A stretch of DNA of 64,000 nucleotides from Streptomyces sp. NBC_00457 (GCF_036014015.1 NZ_CP107905.1:2046001-2110000), one strand, 5' to 3'; positions 16,569 to 26,614 are shown, numbered from the stretch's first letter. A program made the numbers and translations. Notes: generated by a model not told the origin, from the letters alone.

Positions 16569-17726
16569 CTACCCCACCGAGAGATCCAAGCCCGCGGTCA
16601 GGTCCGAGGCGGACGGCAGCGGATCGTGCGGGTTCCGCAGCGGGACGACGCCCACGCTGCGGCCGTCCCGGTCCAGCAGCCGGCCCATGTGCTTGACCGT
16701 GCGCAGCACCACCGAGCGGTCGCCGATGGTCAGGCGCGGCAGCCGGCGCGACAGGTGGGCTTCAAAGACGTGCACGTCGGCCAGCGTCCGCAGCCAGACA
16801 TCGATCACGAGGTTGTTCGGCCCCGCCGTGATCCCACACGACCTGACCTCTCGTACACCGGCCAGCACCCGGGTCGTCTCCTCCAGGTACTGGCCCGGTA
16901 CGGACGCGAAGTACACCGCGGACAGCGGCCATCCGGACAGCGGCCGGGCCAGGTCGCAGCGCAGGCTCACCCGTGAGGCGAGCAGCGACTGGAGTCTGCG
17001 GCGCACCGTCGTCAGACCGGCGTCGGTCGCCGCCGCCAGACTGCGCAGGGACATGCGGCCGTCCGTGCTCAGCAGTTCCATGAGGTGTGCGTCCAGGGTG
17101 TCCCAGCTCGCCGTTTCCGCCATGGCCGACGGCACGGGCAGGGCCGCCTCGATCCGCGCGCACTGGGCGGCGTCCAGGCTGCGCAGCCTCCACCGGCTGC
17201 CCTCGGTGGGCACGCCCGTGGACACGTGCGTACGTGTGGCCCGTACCCCCGGGGTCCCGTGGAAGAGCAGGGTGGTGAGGTGGGCCAGTTCGTTCAGGTC
17301 GCGGGCCTGCACGGAGGCCACCAGGTCCCGGCCGCCCGCCATGAGCTTGATGTTCGCCACCGCCGACTCCGCCGCGAGGACCTGCGCCACGTCCTCCGCC
17401 GCGCCCGGTTCCGAATCGACCTCCACGACCCCGCTCACCACGATCCGGGAGTTCGACAGCCGCGGATAGGCCGTCACCCATGCCAGACCGGCCTCCTCCA
17501 GCCGTCGCCAACGCCGGGCCGCCGTCACCGGGTTGATGCCGAGCACCTCGCCGACCAGGGTCCACGAGGCCCTGGGGCGGATCTGCAGCGCGTGCACAAC
17601 GGACCGGTCGAGCTCGTCCAGCGTCGTCGCGGCACGATCCTGCGCCCCTCCGGGCGGCGTATTCCTGCGCGTCTCGCGGGAATCGAGGCAAAAAGCTGCA
17701 CCGTCACACCGGGTTTTCTTGTGCAT
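16569..17726 (-). CDS. Lrp/AsnC-type regulator with two HTH-sensor modules
   Basis: Transcription factor with two tandem Lrp-like modules. Seen: first HTH TTLDELDRSVVHALQIRPRASWTLVGEVLGINPVTAARRWRRLEEAGL followed by a RAM-like domain, then a second HTH LDAHLMELLSTDGRMSLRSLAAATDAGLTTVRRRLQSLLAS and a second sensor domain. About 385 aa, the size of the double Lrp proteins common in Streptomyces. ATG 17726 has GGAG six bases upstream; ATG 17738 is the alternative. It is divergent from, and only 65 bp away from, the amidohydrolase-AbgT pair, so that pair is its probable target, with a peptide, amino acid or amide as ligand (inference). Confidence 0.88.
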   Translation of the reverse strand: MHKKTRCDGAAFCLDSRETRRNTPPGGAQDRAATTLDELDRSVVHALQIRPRASWTLVGEVLGINPVTAARRWRRLEEAGLAWVTAYPRLSNSRIVVSGVVEVDSEPGAAEDVAQVLAAESAVANIKLMAGGRDLVASVQARDLNELAHLTTLLFHGTPGVRATRTHVSTGVPTEGSRWRLRSLDAAQCARIEAALPVPSAMAETASWDTLDAHLMELLSTDGRMSLRSLAAATDAGLTTVRRRLQSLLASRVSLRCDLARPLSGWPLSAVYFASVPGQYLEETTRVLAGVREVRSCGITAGPNNLVIDVWLRTLADVHVFEAHLSRRLPRLTIGDRSVVLRTVKHMGRLLDRDGRSVGVVPLRNPHDPLPSASDLTAGLDLSVG

Positions 17727-17791
17727 TCCACACTCCATTCGCCTGTAACTGATGCCACATTCCCGATATCGGAGGAGTGATTCCGCCCGCC

Positions 17792-19078
17792 ATGACGGAT
17801 GCCATGAAGCAAGAGCGAGAGACCGTCAGGACCGCGCTGCGGTTCGACAACGCCCGGCTCATCGACGGCACTGGGGCAACCCCCGTGAACGACGCGGTTG
17901 TTGTCGCCGATGCCGAGGGAACCATCACCTACGCCGGCCCCGCCGCGACGGCGCCCGACGACACCGCAACGACGAAGACCGTCGACGTCGGCGGCCGTAC
18001 TGTCCTGCCCGGGTTCTTCGACTGCCATGTCCATCTCGCGTACGCGCAGGGCTCGCCGCCCGGTCGCCGCGCCGAACTCGACCCCGTGCTGGTCACCTTG
18101 GACACCGCCGCGCGGATGCGGCAGACCCTCGACGCAGGCATCACCACGGCCCGTGACGTGGGCGGCCTGTCCGCGGGCTACCGCACCGCCGTCGAGACGG
18201 GCCGGATCGTCGGTCCCCGGCTGCACACGGCCGTACGGATCATCAGCCACACCGGCGGGCATGCCGACGTACGCCTGCCGGACGGCACCGATCTGAGCGC
18301 AGGGATGTCCGAGATCGCGGACACCACCGACGCTGCCCGCCTCGCCGTACGCCGCGTTCTGCGCGACGGCGCCGACTTGGTGAAGATCTGTGCCACGGGC
18401 GGCATGGGCAGCCCGTACGACCAGCCCGACGACGAGGGCCTCCTGGAGGAGGAGATCCGGGCCGTCGTGGACGAGGCCCGGCGGCACGGGGGCAAGCCGG
18501 TCGCCGCGCACGCCCAGGGCAACGCGGGCATCCTGAACGCCATCCGGGGCGGGGTGACCAGCATCGAGCACGGCTACGGACTGGACGAGCGGGCCCTGGA
18601 GTTGGCAGGCGAGCGCGGCACCTTCGTCGTACCGACGCTGTCGACCGTGTACGCCGGGATCAACAAGGACACGATGCCGGACTACCACTACCAGAAGAAG
18701 GTCCGCTGGTCCGGGCTGACCAAGGAGAACATCGCCCGTGCCATCGAGTACGGAGCCCGGATCGCGCTGGGCACCGACGCCGCCGTCGGCCCGCACGGCG
18801 TGAACCTGATGGAGCTCAGCTACCTGGTGGACCTGGGCATGGACCCGATGGCCGCCATCGTCGCCGGGACCCGCACCTCCGCCGAACTCCTCGGCGTCGC
18901 CGACCGATTGGGCACGCTGGCCCCCGGCCGCACCGCCGACCTGATCGTCTGCGACGGCGATCCGCTCACGGACATCGGCGTCCTCGGCGATCCCGCCAAC
19001 ATCGTCTGCGTCGTCCAGCACGGCGTGATCCGCAAGGACCTCCTGCTCCCAGGAGCCACGACCGGAAGGCAGCCCTGA
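17792..19078 (+). CDS. Metal-dependent amidohydrolase (imidazolonepropionase/Xaa-Pro dipeptidase-like)
   Basis: Cytoplasmic hydrolase of amide or peptide bonds. Seen: the metal-binding FDCHVHLAYA (HxH), the Lys of DLVKICATGGMGS that is carbamylated in this family, the His of VAAHAQG and IEHGYGL, and the catalytic Asp of ALGTDAAVGPHG; the family C-terminus LAPGRTADLIVCDGDPL is complete. ATG 17792 follows GGAGGAG at 17771 at a rather long distance; ATG 17804 is possible. Its stop overlaps the AbgT start (TGATG). The pairing suggests hydrolysis of an imported aminoacyl or p-aminobenzoyl-glutamate-like amide (inference). Confidence 0.9.
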   Translation: MTDAMKQERETVRTALRFDNARLIDGTGATPVNDAVVVADAEGTITYAGPAATAPDDTATTKTVDVGGRTVLPGFFDCHVHLAYAQGSPPGRRAELDPVLVTLDTAARMRQTLDAGITTARDVGGLSAGYRTAVETGRIVGPRLHTAVRIISHTGGHADVRLPDGTDLSAGMSEIADTTDAARLAVRRVLRDGADLVKICATGGMGSPYDQPDDEGLLEEEIRAVVDEARRHGGKPVAAHAQGNAGILNAIRGGVTSIEHGYGLDERALELAGERGTFVVPTLSTVYAGINKDTMPDYHYQKKVRWSGLTKENIARAIEYGARIALGTDAAVGPHGVNLMELSYLVDLGMDPMAAIVAGTRTSAELLGVADRLGTLAPGRTADLIVCDGDPLTDIGVLGDPANIVCVVQHGVIRKDLLLPGATTGRQP

Positions 19079-20661
19079 TGTCCTCCTCATTGACCGGCCT
19101 CCCCGGCCCGGACAGCAAGTCCCCGAAGTCCCCGGACACCGAGCGGCGCGGCGCCCTCGACCGGGTGCTCTCGCTGATCGAGCGGGCGGGCAACTCCCTG
19201 CCCAACCCGATCGTCCTGTTCGCGGCGCTGTTCGTACTCCTGGGTCTCGTGTCCACCGCCCTCTCCCTTGCCGACGTCTCCGTCGACGTCCCCGGCACCG
19301 ACGACACCAAGCTGGTCACCGGGCTGTTCACCGGCGAGGGACTTCGCTGGCTGGTGGAGAACCTGATCCCCAACTTCGCGACCTTCCCGCCGATCGGTGC
19401 CGTACTGGTCCTGATCATGGTGGTCGGGCTCGCGGAGAAGGTGGGCTTGCTGGAGACCCTGATGCGGGCCACGCTCGCCCGGGTGCCGCGCGCCGTGCTC
19501 CCGTACGCGGTGGCGCTCATCGCCAGCCAGGCGCACATGATGAGCGACGTCGCCGCCATCGTGCTGCCGCCGCTGGCTGCTCTGGTCTTCAAGAGCGCCG
19601 GACGTCATCCCGTCGCGGGTCTCATCGGCGGCTTCGCCTGTGTGACGGCGGGATACTCCGCCGGCTTCACCATCGGCTCGCTCGACGCCCTGTACGTCGG
19701 GATCACCCAGCAGGCGGCCGCGGTGCTCCCGGCCGCCGCCGGACTCGACATCCATCTGCTGATCAACTACTTCTTCACCGCGGCGAGCAGCATCGTGCTC
19801 GCCCTGCTCGGCGGATTCCTCATCAGCCGTGTCCTGGAGCCACGGTTGGGGACGTACGAGCCTGCCGCGGACGAGCCCGAGCAGCAGGACCTCACCCTCA
19901 CGCCCGTCCAGCGCCGAGGGCTGCTCCTCACCGGCCTGGTCGTCCTCCTTTACCTGGGCGCGGTCCTCGCCCTGTGGCTGCCGCCGGGGGCGCCGTTGCG
20001 CGGCGAGGGCGGGGCCTTCGTGCCTTCGCCCTTGCTCAGCGGCATCGTCCCCGTCCTCTTCGGGGCCTTTCTGCTGGCGGGACTCACGTACGGCATCGCG
20101 GTCAAGAAGGTCAACCGCACCGAGGACGCGGTCACCGCCGTGACCGACTCGGTGAAGAACATGTCCGGCTACATCGTCATGATGTTCGTCGCCGCGCAGG
20201 TCATCGCGCTGTTCACGTGGTCCAACGTCGGAGTGCTGCTGGCGGTGAAGGCCGCCGCGCTGTTCGACTCCATGGGAGTGACCGGCTTCTGGGCGATCGT
20301 CGTGTTCGTCCTGCTGGCTTCCTGTCTCAACCTTTTCATCGTCTCCGGCTCGGCCCTGTGGTCCCTGGTCGGTCCCGTCTTCGTCCCCGCGTTCATGCTG
20401 ATGGGCATGAGCCCGGCGCTCAGCCAGGCGGCCTTCCGTATCGGCGACTCCGCGACGGGCGCCATCACCCCGATGAACCCGTACGTCTTCCTCATCCTGG
20501 CCATGCTCCGCCAGTACGAGCCGGAGGCCAGGCTCGGCACCCTGATCTCCCGGCTCGCGATCTTCGTGGCCCCGTTCCTGGCGGTGTGGCTGGTGATCCT
20601 GGGGATCTTCTACGGGTTCGATCTGCCGCTCGGGCCGGGTGCGCACATCGGCCTCAAGTGA
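19078..20661 (+). CDS. AbgT-family transporter
   Basis: Inner-membrane carrier of the AbgT family, known for p-aminobenzoyl-glutamate uptake in E. coli and for sulfonamide efflux in other bacteria. Seen: 527 aa, many hydrophobic helices, RAGNSLPNPIVLFAALFVLLG near the start, LIASQAHMMSDVAAIVLPPLAALVF, and the highly typical FRIGDSATGAITPMNPYVFLILAML near the end. Coupled by overlap with the upstream amidohydrolase, which favours import and cleavage over efflux. It converges on the next gene with 5 bp between stops. Confidence 0.93.
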   Translation: MSSSLTGLPGPDSKSPKSPDTERRGALDRVLSLIERAGNSLPNPIVLFAALFVLLGLVSTALSLADVSVDVPGTDDTKLVTGLFTGEGLRWLVENLIPNFATFPPIGAVLVLIMVVGLAEKVGLLETLMRATLARVPRAVLPYAVALIASQAHMMSDVAAIVLPPLAALVFKSAGRHPVAGLIGGFACVTAGYSAGFTIGSLDALYVGITQQAAAVLPAAAGLDIHLLINYFFTAASSIVLALLGGFLISRVLEPRLGTYEPAADEPEQQDLTLTPVQRRGLLLTGLVVLLYLGAVLALWLPPGAPLRGEGGAFVPSPLLSGIVPVLFGAFLLAGLTYGIAVKKVNRTEDAVTAVTDSVKNMSGYIVMMFVAAQVIALFTWSNVGVLLAVKAAALFDSMGVTGFWAIVVFVLLASCLNLFIVSGSALWSLVGPVFVPAFMLMGMSPALSQAAFRIGDSATGAITPMNPYVFLILAMLRQYEPEARLGTLISRLAIFVAPFLAVWLVILGIFYGFDLPLGPGAHIGLK

Positions 20662-20666
20662 CCGGG

Positions 20667-21461
20667 TTACCTCCCCGCCACCCATTCCAGGACGACCTTC
20701 GAGAACTCCTCGGGCAGTTGCTCCAGGGCCGGGACATGGCCGCCGGACAGGACGCGGGTCTCGCAGCCGAGGGCGGCGGCGAACTTCTCCAGGGAGGGCA
20801 GGGAGTAGTGGTCACCAGGGGCGCAGACCGCGAGGGTCCGGGCCGTGATGCGAGGCAGACGTTCGTCCATCACATAGCGCCGCACCGCCTCATGGCCGTC
20901 CTCCACCCGGTCGAGGACGGTCAGCGCGTCGACCATGAACCGGTTGAGCGCGGCCTCCTCCCCTTCCTGGTAGAAGCCGCGGCGCCGGTTCCACAGCTCC
21001 TGCAGGTGCGAGCCGTCGGGCTTCGGGTCGACATGGTCGACGGGTTTGCGCGTGGCTGCCGTACGCCGTTTCTCCTCGTCGACGAAGGAGGTCGCGGACA
21101 GCAGGAGGCTCGCGACCCGGTCCTGGTGGCGGGCGGCGAGTTCGACTGCGATCACCCCGCCCGTGTGGTGCCCGACGAGATGGAAGCGGTCCAGCTCCAA
21201 CGCTTCGATCAGCGCGTCGGCGGCGTCGGCGAACCGCTCGATCGAGTGCGGCCCCTCGGGTTTCGCGGAGGCGCCGAAGCCCAGGGTGTCCATGGCGATC
21301 GCCCGGTGTTCGGCGCCGACCAGGGGCAGTACGTCGAGATACTCGGTCCAGGAGCGCGGGGTCTGGTGGAGCATCAGTACGGGCTCGCCCCTGCCGCATT
21401 CGGCATAGTGCAACTGCCCGAAGGGGCTGGGGACATAGCCCTTGCGCAGGGTGTGCGTCAT
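20667..21461 (-). CDS. Alpha/beta-hydrolase-fold protein with a GHHTG nucleophile elbow
   Basis: Alpha/beta-hydrolase fold of unknown reaction. Seen: oxyanion-loop region LMLHQTPRSWTEY, DTLGFGASAKP, and the nucleophile elbow GHHTGG at 97-102, where the usual Ser is His99; the acid and His regions (APGDHYSLP, GGHVPALEQLPEEF) are present. With His in place of Ser, a classical serine-esterase mechanism is not possible, so it may be a lyase, a cofactor-free oxygenase or an inactive homologue. Last gene of a seven-gene operon for the end of an aromatic meta-cleavage pathway; start overlaps the upstream LLM gene by 4 bases. Confidence 0.85.
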   Translation of the reverse strand: MTHTLRKGYVPSPFGQLHYAECGRGEPVLMLHQTPRSWTEYLDVLPLVGAEHRAIAMDTLGFGASAKPEGPHSIERFADAADALIEALELDRFHLVGHHTGGVIAVELAARHQDRVASLLLSATSFVDEEKRRTAATRKPVDHVDPKPDGSHLQELWNRRRGFYQEGEEAALNRFMVDALTVLDRVEDGHEAVRRYVMDERLPRITARTLAVCAPGDHYSLPSLEKFAAALGCETRVLSGGHVPALEQLPEEFSKVVLEWVAGR

Positions 21462-22522
21462 CGGTGGCCTGCCTTCGCTGGGCTGGGAAGGGAGAGCGCC
21501 GGCAGCACCGAGGCGCCGACGGCTTCGATCAGTTCGGTGGGCGGATCGTAGGAGCCGACATGCTGGAGGAAGACCCCCGTGACTCGCGCCCTGTGCAGGG
21601 CCCGGAGGCGTTCGATGATCTGCTCGGCGGTACCGAACAGGCAGAATTCCCGGGCGAATCGGAGGACCGCCTCGTCACTGATCCATGCCGAGCAGATCTC
21701 GACCGCCCTGTCCCAGTCCTCGGCATGCACGAGGTCCGGGTAGATGCCGTCGATCCTCGCGGGTACGTCGACCTCGATCCCGGCGAGGGCGAGAAAGGGC
21801 GCTCCGCCGTTCTGCGCGATCGAGGCACAGACGGGTTTGAGCAGCCGGGCTTCGGCCTCGATGTCGTCGGTCACCGAGCAGAACGCGGAGACGGTCAGCG
21901 GAATGTCGTCGGCGCTCCGGCCCGCCGCCTCGGCCCCTTCGCATACGCGGTCGGTGGCGCCCTTCAGCGTCCTCGGCGAAACACCGCTGAGGAGGATCAC
22001 GCCGTCGGCGATCTCACCGGCGAGCCGCAGGTTCTTCGGACCGCTCGCGGCCAGGTGCAGGGGTACTCGGGGCTGAGGATCGCGCAGTCGGGAGCGGACC
22101 TTGCCCTCGAAGTCCCACTCGTTGCCGTCCAGCAGCGCCCGCACCATGCCGAGCCCCTCGCGCATCGCCGCCGAGGTGGTCTGGCGCAGGCCGATGGGAC
22201 CGACCGAGCTGTTGCCCACGCCGAGACCGAGGGTGAACCGGCCGGAGGCGAGTTCGGCGACACTGCGGGCCGCTGATGCGACGACGGCCGGATGGCGGGT
22301 CGCCAGGTTGGTGACCGCCGTACCGAGGCCGATCCGTTCGGTGCCCAGGGCGGCGGCGGTCAGTGTGGTGAAGACGTCCCGCCACAGGAGCTGGGAGTCC
22401 GGGAACCAGACGTCGTCGAAGCCGAGTTGCTCCGCTCGTCGTACGGTCTCGACGACACGGTCCGCGCGGTCGCAGGGCGGGACGCGGATGCCGATCCGGA
22501 GCGTCGCCCGCGGGACGCTCAT
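21458..22522 (-). CDS. LLM-class (F420/flavin-dependent) oxidoreductase
   Basis: Luciferase-like TIM-barrel enzyme, closest in look to F420-dependent methylenetetrahydromethanopterin-reductase-like proteins. Seen: [79 protein letters not shown], and [24 protein letters not shown]. Length 354 aa. It is joined by 4-base overlaps to the aldolase gene before it and the hydrolase gene after it, so it is probably a pathway-specific redox step such as a monooxygenase or dehydrogenase acting on a side chain or ring (inference). Cofactor (FMN or F420) cannot be told from sequence alone. Confidence 0.88.
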   Translation of the reverse strand: MSVPRATLRIGIRVPPCDRADRVVETVRRAEQLGFDDVWFPDSQLLWRDVFTTLTAAALGTERIGLGTAVTNLATRHPAVVASAARSVAELASGRFTLGLGVGNSSVGPIGLRQTTSAAMREGLGMVRALLDGNEWDFEGKVRSRLRDPQPRVPLHLAASGPKNLRLAGEIADGVILLSGVSPRTLKGATDRVCEGAEAAGRSADDIPLTVSAFCSVTDDIEAEARLLKPVCASIAQNGGAPFLALAGIEVDVPARIDGIYPDLVHAEDWDRAVEICSAWISDEAVLRFAREFCLFGTAEQIIERLRALHRARVTGVFLQHVGSYDPPTELIEAVGASVLPALSLPSPAKAGHR

Positions 22523-23535
22523 GCCCGCTCTCCCGCTGCCGCCAGGTCGAGGGCGATGTCGGTGATCATGTCTTCCTGGCCGCCGACCATGCCGCGCCGG
22601 CCGACCTCGACGAGGATCGCGCGGGTGTCCAGGCCGTAGCGGGCGGCGGCGGTCTCGGCGTGGCGCAGGAAGCTGGAGTACACCCCCGCGTAGCCAAGGC
22701 TGAGGGTTTCGCGGTCGACGCGGACGGGTCGGTCCTGGAGGGGTCGCACGAGGTCGTCGGCGGCGTCCATGAGCGGGAACAGGTCGCAGCCGTGTTGCCA
22801 GCCCATGAGGTCGGCGACCGCGATGAACGCCTCCAGGGGACAGTTGCCGGCCCCGGCACCCTGCCCGGCCAGGGAGGCATCGACGCGGGTGCAGCCGTTC
22901 TCGACGGCGATGACCGTGTTGGCCACGCCCAGCGCCAGGTTGTGGTGGGCGTGGATACCCAGCTCCGTTTCCGGGTCGAGCACGTCGCGGTAGGCGCGGA
23001 AGCGGTCGCGGACGCCGTCCATGGTGAGCCGGCCGCCGGAGTCGGTGACGTACACGCAGTGTGCGCCGTAGGACTCCATGAGCCCCGCCTGGCGGGCCAG
23101 TTCGGCGGGCTCCGCCATGTGGGACATCATCAGGAACCCGGCGACATCCATGCCCAGCTCACGGGCCGCGGCGATGTGCTGGGCGGAGATGTCCGCCTCG
23201 GTGCAGTGGGTGGCGATGCGCACCGAGCGGATCCCCAGGGAGTGCGCCCGCTTGAGGTCGCTCACGGTGCCTATGCCGGGCAGCAGCAGGGTGGTCGGGG
23301 TCGCCTGCCGGACCGCGTCGGTGACGGCCTCGATCCACTCCCAGTCGGTGTGGGCTCCTACGCCGTAGGTGATGCTGGAGCCGGACAGTCCGTCGCCGTG
23401 CGCGATCTCGATGGCGGCCACCCCTGCCGCGTCGAGGGCGGCGGCGATGGTGCGTGCCTGCTCGACGGTGTAGCGGTGCCGGATGGCGTGCATGCCGTCG
23501 CGGAGGGTCACGTCCTGCACGTACAAGGTGGTCAC
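22519..23535 (-). CDS. 4-hydroxy-2-oxovalerate aldolase (DmpG/BphI/MhpE type)
   Basis: Cleaves 4-hydroxy-2-oxoacids to pyruvate and an aldehyde; works as a complex with the acylating aldehyde dehydrogenase next to it, channelling the aldehyde. Seen: N-terminal [12 protein letters not shown] with metal-ligand Asp and catalytic His, the [15 protein letters not shown] metal-binding HxH, and the C-terminal communication domain ([41 protein letters not shown]). Length 338 aa is usual. Overlaps its partner gene by 4 bases, as in dmp, bph and hsa operons. Confidence 0.96.
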   Translation of the reverse strand: MTTLYVQDVTLRDGMHAIRHRYTVEQARTIAAALDAAGVAAIEIAHGDGLSGSSITYGVGAHTDWEWIEAVTDAVRQATPTTLLLPGIGTVSDLKRAHSLGIRSVRIATHCTEADISAQHIAAARELGMDVAGFLMMSHMAEPAELARQAGLMESYGAHCVYVTDSGGRLTMDGVRDRFRAYRDVLDPETELGIHAHHNLALGVANTVIAVENGCTRVDASLAGQGAGAGNCPLEAFIAVADLMGWQHGCDLFPLMDAADDLVRPLQDRPVRVDRETLSLGYAGVYSSFLRHAETAAARYGLDTRAILVEVGRRGMVGGQEDMITDIALDLAAAGERA

Positions 23536-24470
23536 TTGGCCGCCTCCGTCCGGTGTGCGGCCAGGCGTTCCGCGGTGCGCAGCGCGGCCGAGGTCATGAT
23601 GTCGAGGTTGCCGGCGTAGGCCGGGAGGTAGTGGGCGGCGCCCTCCACCTCCAGGAACACCGAGACCTTCACGGGGGCGGGGTCGGCGGGCACGAGCATG
23701 CGCAGCGGGTCGTCGGCGGCGACCTTGTCGAACTGCACCTTCTGCTTCAGCCGGTAGCCGGGGACGTACGCCTGGACCCGTCCGACCATCGACTCGACGG
23801 ACGCGGTGACGGCCTGCTCGTCACAGTCGGAGACGAGGCAGTGCACTGTGTCCCGCATGATCAGCGGCGGTTCCGCGGGGTTGAGGACGATGATCGCCTT
23901 GCCGCGGGCCGCGCCACCCACCTGCTCGATGGCGGAGGCGGTCGTCTCGGTGAACTCGTCGATGTTCGCCCGGGTACCGGGGCCCGCCGAGCGGGAGGCG
24001 ATGGAGGCGACGATCTCCCCGTAGTGGACCGGTGTCACGGCCGAGACGGCGGCCACGACGGGGATGGTGGCCTGCCCGCCGCAGGTGACCATGTTGACGT
24101 TTCCGGCGTCCAGGTGGGCGTCCGCGTTGACCGGCGGCACGACATACGGACCGATCGCCGCCGGGGTCAGATCGACCACCGTGCGCCCGAGACCGCGCAG
24201 CACCTCGTCATGACGGCGGTGGGCACCCGCCGAGGTGGCGTCGAAGACGATCCGTACGTCCGCGAACTCATCCAGTGCGACCAGCCCGTCGACGCCCTGA
24301 TGCGTGGTGGCCACCTTCAGCCGGCGGGCGCGGGCGAGACCGTCGGAGTCGGGATCGATGCCGGCCACCGCCGCCATCTCCAGGCACTCCGACAGCCGCA
24401 GCACCTTGATCATGAGGTCAGTGCCGATGTTGCCCGAGCCGATGACGGCCACCTTGGTACGGAAACTCAC
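23532..24470 (-). CDS. Acetaldehyde dehydrogenase, acylating (DmpF/BphJ/MhpF type)
   Basis: Oxidises acetaldehyde or a longer aldehyde from the aldolase to its CoA thioester with NAD+. Seen: [19 protein letters not shown] dinucleotide motif, catalytic Cys in [17 protein letters not shown], and [17 protein letters not shown]. From GTG 24470 (GGAG seven bases upstream) the protein is 312 aa, the family size; the longer open frame is not used. GTGA overlap with the upstream hydratase. Partner of the aldolase gene that follows. Confidence 0.96.
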   Translation of the reverse strand: MSFRTKVAVIGSGNIGTDLMIKVLRLSECLEMAAVAGIDPDSDGLARARRLKVATTHQGVDGLVALDEFADVRIVFDATSAGAHRRHDEVLRGLGRTVVDLTPAAIGPYVVPPVNADAHLDAGNVNMVTCGGQATIPVVAAVSAVTPVHYGEIVASIASRSAGPGTRANIDEFTETTASAIEQVGGAARGKAIIVLNPAEPPLIMRDTVHCLVSDCDEQAVTASVESMVGRVQAYVPGYRLKQKVQFDKVAADDPLRMLVPADPAPVKVSVFLEVEGAAHYLPAYAGNLDIMTSAALRTAERLAAHRTEAAK

Positions 24471-25267
24471 GACCGGTCTCCTTCCATCGCGAACCCGACC
24501 GCCACCCGGCCCAGTTGACTGATACGCGCCTCGAACCGGTCCCCCGGCACCGCGATCGCCATCGGACCCAGCGCCCCCGTCAGCACCACATCCCCGGCCC
24601 GCAACGGATCCCCCATCCCGGCCAGCGTCGCCGCCAGCCACACCGCCGCGTTCAGCGGACCGCCCAGGCAGTCGGCACCGGTGCCCTCGGAGACCAGCTC
24701 GCCGCCGCGGGTCATCGTCATCCGTACGCCGCGCAGGTCCAGGCCTGTCAGCGGTACGGGGGTGCCGCCGAGCACGAAGAGGCCGCTGGAGGCGTTGTCG
24801 GCGACCGTGTCGACGATGGTGATGTCCCACTCCGCGATCCGGCTGTCCACGATCTCCAGCGCGGGCAGTGCGAAGTCGGTGGCGCGCAGCACATCGGCCA
24901 CCGTGCACCCGGAGTGCGGCAGATCCGCGCCCAGGACCAAGGCGACCTCCGCCTCCACCTTGGGCTGAAGCAGCCGCCCGGCCGCCACCTCACCACCCTC
25001 CGGGACCGCCATGTCGGCGAAGAGGGCCCCGAAGTCGGGCTGGTCCACGCCGAGTTGGGCCTGCACGGCGGGCGACGTCAGGCCGATCTTCCGGCCGACG
25101 ATCCGACGCCCGGCGGCCACGCCCCGCTCGACGTTCGCCCGCTGCACCGCGTACGCGGCGTCGATGTCACCCTCGGGCAACAGGGCGCGTACGGGCGGGC
25201 AGGCCGTACCCGTGCGACCCGCCTCGACGAGCGTGTCCGCGACCTTGATCACCTCGGGGGCGGTCAC
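24467..25267 (-). CDS. 2-keto-4-pentenoate hydratase (MhpD/DmpE/BphH type)
   Basis: Adds water to 2-hydroxypenta-2,4-dienoate to give 4-hydroxy-2-oxovalerate, the substrate of the aldolase in this operon. Seen: 266 aa with [29 protein letters not shown], the metal-binding [12 protein letters not shown] (Glu pair), [15 protein letters not shown] and a C-terminal [25 protein letters not shown] 25267 overlaps the ferredoxin stop (GTGA). The three lower-pathway enzymes hydratase, dehydrogenase and aldolase are thus in a fixed translationally coupled order. Confidence 0.95.
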   Translation of the reverse strand: MTAPEVIKVADTLVEAGRTGTACPPVRALLPEGDIDAAYAVQRANVERGVAAGRRIVGRKIGLTSPAVQAQLGVDQPDFGALFADMAVPEGGEVAAGRLLQPKVEAEVALVLGADLPHSGCTVADVLRATDFALPALEIVDSRIAEWDITIVDTVADNASSGLFVLGGTPVPLTGLDLRGVRMTMTRGGELVSEGTGADCLGGPLNAAVWLAATLAGMGDPLRAGDVVLTGALGPMAIAVPGDRFEARISQLGRVAVGFAMEGDRS

Positions 25268-25590
25268 GAGCCCACCTGCGCGATCAGAGGCGACTCGGCG
25301 TCGACGGGCCCCACACCGCTCGCACCGCCCGGCGTCCCCAGCGGTTCCGTCCGGCCGGGCAGCACCACCTCGAAGAACCGCCGGTTGTCCTCCCGGTGTT
25401 CGGGTTCGGCGCGCCGGTCGACAGTGATCGCCTGCTCGGGGCAGGCGACCTCGCAGGCACCGCAGTCGATGCACTCCATCGGGTTGATGTAGAGCTTGCG
25501 GGCGCCTTCGTAGATGCAGTCGACGGGGCATTCCTCGACGCAGGACCGGTCCATGATGTCGACACAGGCCGACCCGATGACGTACGTCAT
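25264..25590 (-). CDS. Seven-iron ferredoxin (3Fe-4S/4Fe-4S)
   Basis: Small electron carrier. Seen: the classic 7Fe pattern with Cys9, Cys17 and Cys21 followed by PVDC, then Cys40, Cys43, Cys46 and Cys50 in [13 protein letters not shown]; a C-terminal extension of about 55 residues has no motif. It follows the reductase gene by 1 bp and so probably takes electrons from it and gives them to the Rieske oxygenase encoded at 32897-34120 (inference). This is unlike the Rieske ferredoxins of most dioxygenase systems, but is seen with some actinobacterial oxygenases and P450s. Confidence 0.93.
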   Translation of the reverse strand: MTYVIGSACVDIMDRSCVEECPVDCIYEGARKLYINPMECIDCGACEVACPEQAITVDRRAEPEHREDNRRFFEVVLPGRTEPLGTPGGASGVGPVDAESPLIAQVGS

Positions 25591-25591
25591 C

Positions 25592-26614
25592 TCAGTTCTC
25601 CTTATCGGTGGAATGCCCGGGGAACAGCTGGGCCTCCGGGTCGATGACGGTGGCGGCGTTGTTCACGGCGGTGGCGACCTCGCCGAAGCCGACGGCGATG
25701 AGGCGCACCTTGCCCGGGTAGTCGGTGATGTCGCCCGCGGCGAACACCCGGGGGACGTTGGTGGCCATCCGGGTGTCCACGGCGATGTGCCGGGCCTGGA
25801 GGGTCAGGCCCCAGTCCTTGAGCGGGCCGAGGTCGGCGGTGAAGCCGAGGGCCGCGACGACGGTCTGTGCCTTAAGGAGGCGGGTGCTCTTGTCGACGCG
25901 GTGCCGGATCTCCGCCTGCTCCAGGTGCGTGGAGCCGTGCAGCGCGCTCACCTCGGAGTCGGTGATGATCTCGATACCGAGGGTGCGGACCTTCTCGACG
26001 GTGGCGCGATGGGCGCGGAACCGGCTGCTGCGGTGGACGAGCTTGACGGACCGGGCGAGGGGGGCGAGCAGCGCCGCCCAGTCGAAGGCGCTGTCGCCGC
26101 CGCCGACGACCACCACGTCGTGGCCGGCGTGGTCGGCGGGGTCCGGTACGAAATAGACCTGGCCACGGCCGAGGTAGGCGTCGCCCGCCGGGAGGGGTCT
26201 GGGGGTGAACGTGCCCACTCCCCCGGTGATCACGACGGCTCCGGCGTGGACCGTGGTCCCCTGGTCGCTGCGTACGACGGGACGTCCGTCCGCGTCGTGG
26301 GAGAGCTCGACCGCGCGATGGCCGAGCAGGTAGACGGGCCCGTACGGCTCGGCCTGGGCGACCAGGTTGTCCACCAGGTCGCGGCCGCGCACCGACGGGA
26401 ACCCGGCGATGTCGAAGATGGGCTTCTCCGGGTACATCGCGCTGATCTGGCCGCCGCACTGGGGCAGGACGTCCATGACCGCGACCCGCAGCCCGCGGAA
26501 GCCCGCGTAGTACGTGCCGTAGAGGCCCGCGGGCCCGGCGCCGATGATCAGGACGTCGGTCTCGATCCGGCGCGAGAAGTCCGTGCTCACCGGCACGTCG
26601 GATAGAACGCTCAT
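25592..26614 (-). CDS. Ferredoxin-NADP+ reductase (thioredoxin-reductase-like type)
   Basis: FAD enzyme passing electrons from NADPH to ferredoxin. Seen: N-terminal FAD motif VLIIGAGPAGLYGTYYAGFRG, LPQCGGQISAMYPEKPIFDIAGFP, a second dinucleotide motif VVVGGGDSAFDWA, and the C-terminal VFAAGDITDYPGKVRLIAVGFGEVATAVNNA. No CxxC redox pair, so it is an FNR of the YumC type and not a thioredoxin reductase. ATG 26614 gives 340 aa. First gene of the seven-gene operon running to 20667; a regulon-type palindrome lies 45 bp upstream. Confidence 0.93.
   Translation of the reverse strand: MSVLSDVPVSTDFSRRIETDVLIIGAGPAGLYGTYYAGFRGLRVAVMDVLPQCGGQISAMYPEKPIFDIAGFPSVRGRDLVDNLVAQAEPYGPVYLLGHRAVELSHDADGRPVVRSDQGTTVHAGAVVITGGVGTFTPRPLPAGDAYLGRGQVYFVPDPADHAGHDVVVVGGGDSAFDWAALLAPLARSVKLVHRSSRFRAHRATVEKVRTLGIEIITDSEVSALHGSTHLEQAEIRHRVDKSTRLLKAQTVVAALGFTADLGPLKDWGLTLQARHIAVDTRMATNVPRVFAAGDITDYPGKVRLIAVGFGEVATAVNNAATVIDPEAQLFPGHSTDKEN

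Noticed and set aside
19087..20685. 532-codon frame antisense to the AbgT transporter
   Set aside because: Charged, low-complexity product typical of the antisense of membrane-protein genes in GC-rich DNA.
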